From Dyella nitratireducens (lineage in GTDB: Bacteria > Pseudomonadota > Gammaproteobacteria > Xanthomonadales > Rhodanobacteraceae), in NCBI RefSeq assembly GCF_014642835.1, contig NZ_BMJA01000001.1, positions 2,016,933 to 2,080,932 on the forward strand: a DNA stretch of 64,000 bases, read 5' to 3'. This document shows, one piece after another, positions 53,465-61,037 of the stretch. The first letter of the stretch is position 1. Each line of letters begins with the position of its first letter. The position numbers were made by a program, and so were the translations under genes. Below the pieces are notes generated by a model that saw only the letters and a list, made by a program, of their open reading frames with translations, ran no database searches and had not been told where the DNA came from.

Positions 53465-53842
53465 ATGACCAACACCAACGGCACCGCACTAGAGATTGCT
53501 CGCACCTACGTCGAAGCAATAGCTAACAAAGATGTGGATACGATCGTTTCGATCTCGGCTGACGACGTAGTTTGCACGTCACCCCTTGGACAAACGACTG
53601 GTATTGAACGATTCCGTGCCTTCCAAGACGGCTTCGCCAAGATGATCACTAACCTTGCCACCCTCGCCGTCTATGGCGACGACGAGCAGGCAATAGTGGT
53701 CTACGACGTGGAAACCCACCCGGTTCCACACGCCGTCGTCGCTGAACTCATCAAAGTCAAAGACGGCAAGCTCGGCTCCACCCATGTGATCTACGACGCC
53801 ACGCCGTTTGTTGCTTACGCTGCAACCGTTCAGCCGCACTGA
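53465..53842 (+). CDS. NTF2-like / SnoaL-fold protein
   Basis: A 125-residue cone-shaped alpha+beta protein of the NTF2/SnoaL superfamily (ARTYVEAIANKDVDTIVSI, then DVVCTSPLGQTTGIERFRAF). Such proteins are isomerases, hydrolases or small-ligand binders; no active-site set can be assigned. It starts a three-gene unit with an MDR oxidoreductase 21 nt downstream and a WYL regulator. A good ribosome site precedes the ATG. Confidence 0.75.
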   Translation: MTNTNGTALEIARTYVEAIANKDVDTIVSISADDVVCTSPLGQTTGIERFRAFQDGFAKMITNLATLAVYGDDEQAIVVYDVETHPVPHAVVAELIKVKDGKLGSTHVIYDATPFVAYAATVQPH

Positions 53843-53863
53843 CTCCGGCTAGAACAGCTTGCC

Positions 53864-54796
53864 ATGAAGCGCATTCAATACAACAAATACGGCGGCCCAG
53901 AGCTGATGCGACTCCAAGACTTCGCGCTGGCTGAGCCAGGCCACGGCGAGGTAGCGGTGAAGATCAGGTTTGCTGCCATCAATCCCATCGACTGGAAGGT
54001 GCGCAACGGGCATCTGAAGATGGTGACGGGAAAAGCTTTTCCACGCGCGATGGGAAGCGACTTCTCTGGAACAGTGATCTCGGTGGGTCCCGGAGTAACG
54101 CGCTTCAAGCCCGGTGACGCCGTGTTTGGTCTTGCCCGCCTCGAGGAAAGCGGTGCCCTCGGTCATGCCGTGATCACTTGCGAAACCTTTCTTGCCAAAA
54201 AACCTAACAACGTTCCCTTCGAAGATGCAGCTTGTCTAGGAACGCCTGGTGTTACGGCGTGGAACGGCTTGGTGGACAAAGCGAAATTGACGGCAGGCAA
54301 GCGCGTTTTCATCAATGGATGTGCCGGTGCTGTGGGCGAGGCGGCGGTACAGATCACGCGGATGTTGGGTGCCACCATCTCGGGTAGTTGCAGTGCCGGA
54401 TCCATGGAAAGGGCGCGGTCCATCGGCGTTCAAACTATCTACGACTATCGGACAACCGCTCTATTGGAGCTCAGCGAACGTTTCGATGTGGTCTACGACA
54501 CGGCTGCGACCATGACGACCGACGTTGGCCTCGGCTTGCTGCGGCAGGCCGGCGTGTTCCTGGATATCAATCCAACTCCGGCCAAGTTCCTTCGTTCAAT
54601 GTTCAACCGGCAATTGAAGCCGATCGTCTGCACACCGAGCACCGACATTCTCGATGCCCTTGCTCGAGCTGCCGCGGGAGGAAAACTTCGACTCCCTGTC
54701 GCGGAGATTGTCCCCCTGAGCGAAGCGATTCGACTGATGACTGCGCTCGAGGCGGGCCGTAAGCTTGGAGGGAAAGGACTCGTAATGATGGATTGA
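53864..54796 (+). CDS. Zinc-less MDR-family NAD(P)H-dependent oxidoreductase (quinone reductase-like)
   Basis: A 310-residue medium-chain dehydrogenase/reductase without the structural or catalytic zinc Cys sets. N-terminal GroES-like domain: EVAVKIRFAAINPIDWKVR, PRAMGSDFSGTVISVGPGV. The Rossmann part has VFINGCAGAVGEAAVQ. It is similar to quinone oxidoreductases and enone reductases. The last 4 nt overlap the TTG start of the WYL regulator, so the two are coupled. Confidence 0.85.
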   Translation: MKRIQYNKYGGPELMRLQDFALAEPGHGEVAVKIRFAAINPIDWKVRNGHLKMVTGKAFPRAMGSDFSGTVISVGPGVTRFKPGDAVFGLARLEESGALGHAVITCETFLAKKPNNVPFEDAACLGTPGVTAWNGLVDKAKLTAGKRVFINGCAGAVGEAAVQITRMLGATISGSCSAGSMERARSIGVQTIYDYRTTALLELSERFDVVYDTAATMTTDVGLGLLRQAGVFLDINPTPAKFLRSMFNRQLKPIVCTPSTDILDALARAAAGGKLRLPVAEIVPLSEAIRLMTALEAGRKLGGKGLVMMD

Positions 54797-55485
54797 GCGT
54801 GTCACGAAGCCACCGGCTATTTGACCTCATGCAGGTACTGCGTCGACACCGTGGAACGGTGTCCGGCGAAGTACTTGCGCGCGAGTCTGGCGTGTCGCTG
54901 CGCACTATCCGTCGCGACATCGCCACGCTACAGGCCATGGGGGCTGATATCGATGGCGCCCCTGGCATCGGCTACATACTTCGACCGGGATTCCTTCTGC
55001 CACCTCTGTCTTTTACAGAGGAAGAACTGCAAGCGCTTGTTGCTGGCGCACAGTGGGTCAGCCGCCAAACAGATGACGCTCTGGCCCTTGCTGCACAAAA
55101 TGCGCTCGGCAAAATAAGCGGCGTTCTTCCACCTGAAATGAGACTCGCCCTGGACGACAATGCACTTTACGTCGGCCGCAAAAAAGAGGACACATCAGGA
55201 CTCGACTTGGCACGAGTCCGACAGGCTATGCGAGAGCAGCACAAGATGCGCATCGTATACAAGGACCAAAAAGGGGCCGTATCAGAGCGGACGATTTGGC
55301 CCATCATGCTCGGTTTCGTCGAATCGCGCCGGTTCATTGCGGGGTGGTGCGAGTCGAGCAGTGATTTTCGTCTATTCCGTGCAGACCGCATTGTTAAGGT
55401 TGAATTCTCGGATGACCGCTATCTGCGCAACCGCCGGCAGCTTGTTAAGGAATGGCGCGCTCAGGAAGATCAGCGGCGCAAGTAA
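54793..55485 (+). CDS. YafY-type HTH/WYL-domain transcriptional regulator
   Basis: A regulator of about 230 residues. N-terminal HTH_11 (RLFDLMQVLRRHRGTVSGEV, GVSLRTIRRDIATLQAMG) is followed by a WYL domain (about 130-225, with KMRIVYKDQKGAVSERTIWP and FRLFRADRI). WYL domains sense ligands, often nucleotides or metabolites. The start is TTG at 54793 (overlapping the MDR stop) or GTG at 54799. It probably controls the NTF2-like/MDR operon it ends. Confidence 0.88.
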   Translation: MSVSRSHRLFDLMQVLRRHRGTVSGEVLARESGVSLRTIRRDIATLQAMGADIDGAPGIGYILRPGFLLPPLSFTEEELQALVAGAQWVSRQTDDALALAAQNALGKISGVLPPEMRLALDDNALYVGRKKEDTSGLDLARVRQAMREQHKMRIVYKDQKGAVSERTIWPIMLGFVESRRFIAGWCESSSDFRLFRADRIVKVEFSDDRYLRNRRQLVKEWRAQEDQRRK

Positions 55486-55740
55486 CGCCGGCGCCTGATG
55501 CGCTGCTCAACCCTGATTCGAATATTTTGGCTCAGTGGAAACGAGGCCAACAAAACGACAAGCTGAGATTGACCGCTGAGTTTCACGAATACCGAAGTGG
55601 TGGCGACACGGTTACGGAAAACGCGGCACGGTTAAACAACACCGACAACAACACCGTTAAGCGACGCCGGCCGCTTTTGTTTTGCGTTGCCGCAAAATTT
55701 CAATAAAATCCTTTAAAATTAGCCATTTATTCTCGACAAA

Positions 55741-55768
55741 GAAAAATTTGGATCGAGACAAATTTTTC
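55741..55768. promoter_or_regulatory. Perfect inverted repeat upstream of the GH92 gene (putative operator)
   Basis: GAAAAATTTG (55741-55750) and CAAATTTTTC (55759-55768) form a perfect 10-bp inverted repeat with an 8-nt spacer, about 150 nt upstream of GH92. The surrounding 55486-55918 is gene-free and AT-rich between 55680 and 55770. I did not see the motif upstream of the other mannosidase genes. Confidence 0.5.
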
Positions 55769-55918
55769 GTTTACAGTCGGAAGGTAGCCTTGGCCCAATC
55801 GGCCAAGCCCTTGGCTTACCGAGTGAGTGCGTTTTGCACGCGATCGGGGTAGTTACTCCGCAAGCTTTTCGCTGACGCTTTCGCTTTCACGACAACGAGA
55901 AATCTGGGGAGTAGCAAC

Positions 55919-58381
55919 ATGGTGTCACGTCGAAGGTTCCTGCAAGGCTTGGGGGCGGCGGCTGCATTGGGCGGTCCGTTACCTGCGCTGGCGCGATTGG
56001 CGAAAAGCTCGGGCGCGGCGTCGGGGATGGCCGGCGGCGCAGCGGCGACGAAAGCCAATGGTGTGTCCCGCTATGTGGATGTGTTCGTCGGTACCGGCGG
56101 GCATGGGCATACCTATCCGGGCGCGTCGATGCCGTTCGGCATGGTGCAGTTGAGCCCCGATACGAATGACGCCGGCTGGGATGCATCGTCCGGTTATCAC
56201 CAGGCCGACGGTTCGATCATGGGCTTTTCGCATACGCATTTGAGCGGTACCGGCGCGGCGGACATGCTCGACGTGCTGGTGATGCCGGCGCAGGGCGAGG
56301 TGTTGCTGCAGCCTGGTGACCGTGGTTTGCCTGACGCGAATTACCACTCGCGCTTCGATGGCGCCGCCGGCTCGGGCCCCCAGCTGACCGAGCACAACAA
56401 GGCGCACCCTGGCCGTGGCTACCGCTCGCGCTTCAACGCGGAGCATGCGCGTCCCGGCTATTACAGCGTGCATCTGACCGATCACGACATTCGCGCGGAG
56501 CTTACCGCCAGCATGCGCGCGGGCTTGCACCGCTACACCTTCCACGGTGCCGGCAGTGGGCATTTGATGGTGGATTGGGCTCACGGTTTCCACGACGATT
56601 TCAAAGTGCCCTGCAAAGTGACCGATGCGCAGCTCAAGCTGGTCGGCAACGACACGCTGGTCGGCAGCCGGCGCGTGCACCAGTGGGCGGATGGGCGCTA
56701 CATCCATTTCGCGATGAAAGTATCGCGGCCGTTTTCGCAAGCCACGCTTTATTCGGAAGACGTGGTGGCACCCACCGGCACCGGCGAACTCAAGGGCACG
56801 CACCTGAAGGCTGTGTTGCATATCGATGATGTCGCCAAGGAGCCCGTGCTGGTGAAGGTGGGCATTTCCGGCGTGGATATCGAAGGCGCGCTGCGCAATC
56901 TCGATACGGAAATACCCGGCTGGGAATTCGATCAGCTGCAACAGGCGGCAGCGGATGCGTGGGAACATGAACTGAGCCGCATTCGCGTGGAATCGTCGTC
57001 GGAACGCACGCTGCGCGTGTTCTACAGCTCGCTGTATCACACCATGCTGGCGCCGACGCTGTTCAGCGACGTGGACGGGCGCTATCGCGGCATGGACCTG
57101 GCCATCCATCAATTGCCGCAGGGGCAGAACAACTACAGCACCTATTCGCTGTGGGATACGTATCGCGCGCTGCATCCGCTGTACACGCTGTACCAGCCCG
57201 AGCGCGTGCCGGATTTCCTCAATTGCCTGGTCCGCATGGCGGAAGAAAGCCCGGAAGGTCCTGCCGTGTGGCCGCTGCAAGGTGTGGAAACAGGTTGCAT
57301 GATCGGTTACCACTCGGCGGTCGTGCTGGCCGAAGCGCAGGCGAAAGGCTTCACTGGCATCGATTACGCCAAAGCATGGCCGATCTATCGCAAGCGCGCG
57401 ATGGAAGACGATTATCGCGGCCTGCCCTACTACCGCAAGCTCGGCTACATCCCCAGCGACAAAGAGCCGGAAGCAGTCAGCAAGACGCTGGAATACTCCT
57501 ACGACGACTGGGCCGTGTCGCATATGGCCGATGCCGCGGGTGAAAAAGATCTGGCCGATAAGCTGCGCCAGCGTTCGCGCAACTACCGCCACGTGTTCGA
57601 TACCAAGCTGAACTTCATGCGTCCACGTGGCGAAAACGGCGAATGGCTGGAGCCGTTCGATCCGCGCGGCATGGGCCACTCGAAGGAGTGGCGCGATTTC
57701 ACGGAATCGAATTCCTGGCAGGCCACCTTCCTCAACCAGCATGATCTGTACGCGTACATGGGCTTGTTCGGCGGCCCCGACGTGTTCGAGCGCAAGCTAG
57801 ATGAGCTGTTCACCACCAGCTCCAAGCTGCCGCCGGATGCACCGCCGGATATCGCCGGCATGGTGGGCCAGTACGCGCATGGCAACGAGCCCAGCCATCA
57901 CATGGCTTATCTGTATGCGTACACCGGCTCGCACTACAAGACGCAGTCGCGCGTGCGCATGCTGACGGAAACGATGTATCCGCCGGACCCGGACGGCCTT
58001 GCCGGCAATGAAGACTGCGGCCAGATGAGTGCGTGGTACATCATGAGCGCGTTGGGTTTGTACGCGGTCGATCCGGTCAGCACGAACTATGTGTTCGGCA
58101 GTCCGGTGCTCGATCACGCCGAGATCAAGCTCGGTGGCGATCGCAAGCTGGTGATCCGCACGTTCAACAACGGATCGAATCGTCCTTATATCCAGTCGGT
58201 GACGTGGAACGGCAAGCCGTGGACGAAGAGCTGGATCAGCCATGCGGAGCTGGCTGCGGGTGGCGTATTGGAATTCCACATGTCCGACACGCCGAACATG
58301 GCGTTTGGGACGAAGCTCGAAGACCGGCCGCCGGCATTTGGCGCGGCGGCGAGCGATGTGGTGGCGATCGATGCAAGCTGA
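55919..58381 (+). CDS. GH92 alpha-1,2-mannosidase, Tat-exported
   Basis: An 820-residue GH92 enzyme. The twin-arginine signal (SRRRFLQGLGAAAALGG) marks Tat export. Family hallmarks follow: FVGTGGHGHTYPGASMPFGM, MGFSHTHLSGTGA, STYSLWDTYRALHPLY, and the catalytic Glu657 (HGNEPSHHMAYLYAY). DPDGLAGNEDCGQMSAWY follows near the end. GH92 enzymes are calcium-dependent inverting exo-alpha-mannosidases. The start has a GGGGAG ribosome site. It works logically with the GH125 and GH2 enzymes. A clear terminator follows. Confidence 0.94.
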   Translation: MVSRRRFLQGLGAAAALGGPLPALARLAKSSGAASGMAGGAAATKANGVSRYVDVFVGTGGHGHTYPGASMPFGMVQLSPDTNDAGWDASSGYHQADGSIMGFSHTHLSGTGAADMLDVLVMPAQGEVLLQPGDRGLPDANYHSRFDGAAGSGPQLTEHNKAHPGRGYRSRFNAEHARPGYYSVHLTDHDIRAELTASMRAGLHRYTFHGAGSGHLMVDWAHGFHDDFKVPCKVTDAQLKLVGNDTLVGSRRVHQWADGRYIHFAMKVSRPFSQATLYSEDVVAPTGTGELKGTHLKAVLHIDDVAKEPVLVKVGISGVDIEGALRNLDTEIPGWEFDQLQQAAADAWEHELSRIRVESSSERTLRVFYSSLYHTMLAPTLFSDVDGRYRGMDLAIHQLPQGQNNYSTYSLWDTYRALHPLYTLYQPERVPDFLNCLVRMAEESPEGPAVWPLQGVETGCMIGYHSAVVLAEAQAKGFTGIDYAKAWPIYRKRAMEDDYRGLPYYRKLGYIPSDKEPEAVSKTLEYSYDDWAVSHMADAAGEKDLADKLRQRSRNYRHVFDTKLNFMRPRGENGEWLEPFDPRGMGHSKEWRDFTESNSWQATFLNQHDLYAYMGLFGGPDVFERKLDELFTTSSKLPPDAPPDIAGMVGQYAHGNEPSHHMAYLYAYTGSHYKTQSRVRMLTETMYPPDPDGLAGNEDCGQMSAWYIMSALGLYAVDPVSTNYVFGSPVLDHAEIKLGGDRKLVIRTFNNGSNRPYIQSVTWNGKPWTKSWISHAELAAGGVLEFHMSDTPNMAFGTKLEDRPPAFGAAASDVVAIDAS

Positions 58382-58409
58382 TCGCGATTAGACAAGTTTG
58401 ATGTGACGA

Positions 58410-58444
58410 GCCCGATGCGATTCGCGGTCGCATCGGGCTTTTTT
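58410..58444 (+). terminator. Rho-independent terminator of GH92
   Basis: A perfect 11-bp stem (GCCCGATGCGA, 58410-58420, with 58428-58438), the loop TTCGCGG and six Ts. A diverged copy with one mismatch is at 63668-63703 beyond the cassette. Confidence 0.92.
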
Positions 58445-58499
58445 ATGCACATTTTCTCCATGATTCTCATGTCTCCATGGTCGTCATTCCCGCTTTCGC

Positions 58500-58729
58500 G
58501 CAGTGCTGTCCGGAGACGATTTTGCTGAAGCTCATAAAACTGCCGTTCTACAGGCACTTTTTGCAAAAGAATGCAGCGAGGAACTTGTTCTCACCATAGC
58601 CTTCAATCTTGCCTTATGGTCATTCCGGCGAAGGCCGGAATCCATCTATATCAATGCGGAGTAAAGGTAATCGCCGATCCATGGCTAGACTCGACATGGA
58701 TTCCGGCCTTCGCCGGAATGACGGTGAGG
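58500..58729. repeat. ATTCCGG element with adjoining 120-bp repeat
   Basis: Segment 58500-58616 is a reversed copy (about 80% by eye) of 36360-36478. It abuts an inverted-arm element (58619-58729, GTCATTCCGGCGAAGGCCGG) with about 55 nt between arms. It lies between the GH92 terminator and the small RNA. Confidence 0.8.
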
Positions 58730-58850
58730 TACTACGAAACTTCCTCGGGCAGCGGTGCGCTTTCGCGGGAATGACGGCCTAGAGGTTAAGGTGAACTTTT
58801 CGCTAGGACGGTCCCTCTCTCCAGAAGGGGGAGAGCAAAGCTGCATATAT

Positions 58851-58862
58851 TTGGACGTCCAA
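58851..58862. promoter_or_regulatory. 12-bp palindrome TTGGACGTCCAA upstream of small-RNA copy 1
   Basis: A perfect palindrome in a conserved context (TTGGACGTCCAATTGTC, then CAGGCCAGTTGCTTG) about 97 nt upstream of the RNA's first hairpin. The same box with the same distance order occurs before copy 2 (63789-63800). Conservation amid more variable sequence suggests a regulator site. Confidence 0.55.
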
Positions 58863-58958
58863 TTGTCGACGCAGGCCAGTTGCTTGGTATTTAGGGCCAT
58901 AGGCGTACGAAAAGCTTTTTGCGCGTGAACTTCATAGCAAACTGATCGCACTAAGGTC

Positions 58959-59099
58959 TTGCATCGCGTGTGGGGCGATGCAAGGTGACATGATCCCAGC
59001 ATGTCACCATCGGGTCTGTTCCTGCACTCCCTCCAAGAAGGGAATATGACCCACGAAGCCCCGGCAACCTGTCCCCGGTTGTCGGGGCTTCATTCTTTT
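58959..59099 (+). ncRNA. Candidate structured small RNA with four hairpins, copy 1
   Basis: Four consecutive stem-loops: 58959-58983 (9 bp, loop GTGTGGG), 58984-59008 (9 bp GGTGACATG/CATGTCACC, loop ATCCCAG), 59012-59052 (GGGTC/GACCC outer stem) and a terminator 59055-59091 (15 bp with one G-U, loop TGTCCCC) followed by ATTCTTTTA. No open frame fits. C-rich and G-rich loops resemble riboregulators such as Xanthomonas sX13, but identity with a named family is not claimed. The strand is inferred from the terminator. The first 104 nt from 58960 are identical to 63897-64000. Confidence 0.6.
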
Positions 59100-59226
59100 A
59101 AGAAGAAACCCACAGGTAGTAGAGAATTTCCCTGACTGCATCGGTACACATACGAAGCATACGTTAACGACGCGTATTAGTACGTTTTTGCTTCATTAGC
59201 GTCACGTTGTTGACAAGGGAGAAGTA

Positions 59227-59925
59227 ATGCGTAAGCCGAGTGCAGCGCAAATTGCACTAGTTGTTGGGTCCGTTATTGCAACAGGGATTGCTCTGGCACA
59301 AAACTCAACTGAGCTTCAAATGATAAACGTTACGGCGTTTATCCCTAATGTATACAGTGTTCCCTCGACCTTTTTCTGGTGGGGGCCTATGCAGCCAGCG
59401 CCAGGGACGGGGCCTGGAGGTTCAAGTTCTGCAGCACCATCCAGTCATTCTTCTTGTACTGCGCGACTTTTGGCCTCAACGATGGTTCCTGGTACCAGTT
59501 GGGGACCGCCTGATCCAAATAATACGTCGATCCCCATACCCCTGCGCGCAAATAATCCGGTCGATATTCCTGCTTCGTCACCTTTGGCTGAGCGCTATGG
59601 ATCAATTGGTTCAACGGCAGGCTTTGCGGTTTTTCCTAGCTTGGTACATGGTGTGAATGCCGCGATTGCATCGGTGAGTACTTACGCGGCCGCCCCCTCA
59701 CCTAACAGTCCCGATAGCATCTACACAGTTTATGATCTGGTCAATACATGGGCTCCGGTAAGCGTGAATCCGAATGCCATGGCCAATTTTCTATCAACCC
59801 TTGGTATGTCACAAGCGATGGCTCAGTCGACGAAGCTAACGGATCTTTCAACGGGTGAGATGCTGGATGTCATCGCAGCATTCGCATGGCAGGAAGGTTT
59901 TAAACCAGCAGGTTGCAATAACTAG
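59227..59925 (+). CDS. Exported protein with lysozyme-like RxNNP domain, first gene of the five-gene cassette
   Basis: A 232-residue protein with a signal peptide (cleavage near IALAQ, residue 25), a Pro/Gly/Ser-rich linker (55-75) and a C-terminal domain (about 105-228). The domain has RANNPVDI, then YGSIGSTAGFAVFPSLVHGV, TVYDLVNTWAPVSVNPNAM and WQEGF. This succession matches the RNNNPGNI / FxSPxxGIxA / IxxWAPPxEN pattern of phage structural lysozyme-like and transglycosylase-like proteins, but the catalytic residues are uncertain. Mature lysines are only Lys203 and Lys226. A ribosome site (GGGAGAA) precedes the ATG. It could be a toxin, or the substrate of the modifying enzymes encoded downstream. 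Confidence 0.6.
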   Translation: MRKPSAAQIALVVGSVIATGIALAQNSTELQMINVTAFIPNVYSVPSTFFWWGPMQPAPGTGPGGSSSAAPSSHSSCTARLLASTMVPGTSWGPPDPNNTSIPIPLRANNPVDIPASSPLAERYGSIGSTAGFAVFPSLVHGVNAAIASVSTYAAAPSPNSPDSIYTVYDLVNTWAPVSVNPNAMANFLSTLGMSQAMAQSTKLTDLSTGEMLDVIAAFAWQEGFKPAGCNN

Positions 59926-59934
59926 GAGATTTCC

Positions 59935-60618
59935 ATGAATACAGGTACAAAGTTGTTTTGTGCAGCGACTATGGCCTTTATCGGTATGGCAAATTGCTCC
60001 AGTGCATTTGCCTCTGGCTGTTCACTCAGCGAGGCATCCGTTCAATCAGTTATGAGCTTTTACGCTCGCGCGCTGCATGCGACCGATCCTGACCACGCCG
60101 AGCAGAATCTCTTACTCATCAACGCGATTGTCACGGGTCAAACTGCAGTGGTGAAAAAGGCGATGAGTGATGGCGTGAGTCCGAACACCTCTTTTCAATT
60201 ATCGGCCGCCGAAGAACTGCCATTGTTAGGCATTGCGGTTTCGGCCTGCCAGCTTGATGTTGTCCGGATTTTGGTTGAAGCGGGTGCAGATCCCAATGGT
60301 ACCTATACAGTCACGCCGCTCGTTAGGGCAGCGGTAAGCGGTAACGAGGCAATCACGACTTTTCTTCTGGATCATGGAGCGAAGATCGATAAGGTGGACG
60401 CCATGGGCCAAACGGCCTTGGAAGCCGCAGTGCGAGGGCGCCAACTTGCGTCGGTAAAGCTCATTCTCAAATATGACCATAATCCCAATCGCAAGCTCGC
60501 GGGTGGTGGAACAGTACTGGATTTGGTAGGTAACTCTACTCATGTAAAAGATGAGGCTATTGCTAAGGAGCTGAGATCGCACGGTGTGGTCAGCAGGATG
60601 GAAGAGGCGACGCATTGA
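59935..60618 (+). CDS. Exported ankyrin-repeat protein
   Basis: A 227-residue protein with a signal peptide (cleavage near AFASG) and four to five ankyrin repeats (about 60-215). Examples are PLLGIAVSACQLDVVRILVE, PLVRAAVSGNEAITTFLLD and ALEAAVRGRQLASVKLILK. A strong AGGAG ribosome site overlaps the previous stop, 9 nt away. Periplasmic ankyrin proteins are often immunity or chaperone partners of an exported toxin, which fits the preceding gene. That pairing is inferred from order only. Confidence 0.8.
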   Translation: MNTGTKLFCAATMAFIGMANCSSAFASGCSLSEASVQSVMSFYARALHATDPDHAEQNLLLINAIVTGQTAVVKKAMSDGVSPNTSFQLSAAEELPLLGIAVSACQLDVVRILVEAGADPNGTYTVTPLVRAAVSGNEAITTFLLDHGAKIDKVDAMGQTALEAAVRGRQLASVKLILKYDHNPNRKLAGGGTVLDLVGNSTHVKDEAIAKELRSHGVVSRMEEATH

Positions 60619-61037
60619 GCGGCGATATTGGCCCCATCGCTCAAATTGGCATGGCGGCGACTGTCATCGCGCAGTCGCCGCTTTACTGCGAGTATCCGAT
60701 TGTCTGCATTCCTTTATGGATAGAGCCAGCTATTCGGCATGAGCAAATTCACTTTTTCCTGGATGCACTGGGTAACGTCCGCGGCTATGTAACGTGGGCA
60801 TGGTTGGCAGAAGATGCAGAGCATCGTTTCATTCACGACCCGGAGGTTCTGTTGCATATCAGCGAATGGAACGAGGGCGATCGACTCTGGCTCATCGACT
60901 TCCTTGTGTTGGATGGAAGCGTAAAGGCGCGCATTCGCGAAACCATGGCGTTGCTCAATGGTAGCGAGATCGCCAAATCCTTACGTCGGCGCGAGGATGG
61001 TACGGTTCGGAAAATAACAACGTGGCAAAGACCTTAG
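60615..61037 (+). CDS. HlyC/TAAT-family acyltransferase homologue with His-to-Tyr change
   Basis: A 140-residue homologue of RTX toxin-activating lysine acyltransferases (HlyC). Conserved landmarks: QSPLYCEYPIV aligns with HlyC SSPLHRNWPVS, PAIRHEQIHFF with PAIRANQYALL, and EGDRLWLIDFL with SGDRKWFIDWI. HlyC needs His23 and Asp92. Asp95 keeps the latter, but the His position is Tyr24. The start is TTG at 60615, overlapping the ankyrin stop by 4 nt; the alignment needs these first residues. No RTX toxin gene is present, so its substrate and activity are open. Confidence 0.8.
   Translation: MSGDIGPIAQIGMAATVIAQSPLYCEYPIVCIPLWIEPAIRHEQIHFFLDALGNVRGYVTWAWLAEDAEHRFIHDPEVLLHISEWNEGDRLWLIDFLVLDGSVKARIRETMALLNGSEIAKSLRRREDGTVRKITTWQRP

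Noticed and set aside
55486..55740. Coding frame downstream of the WYL regulator
   Set aside because: A frame of about 80 codons reads through to 55706, but it has low complexity (Asn/Thr/Arg) and no start with a ribosome site.
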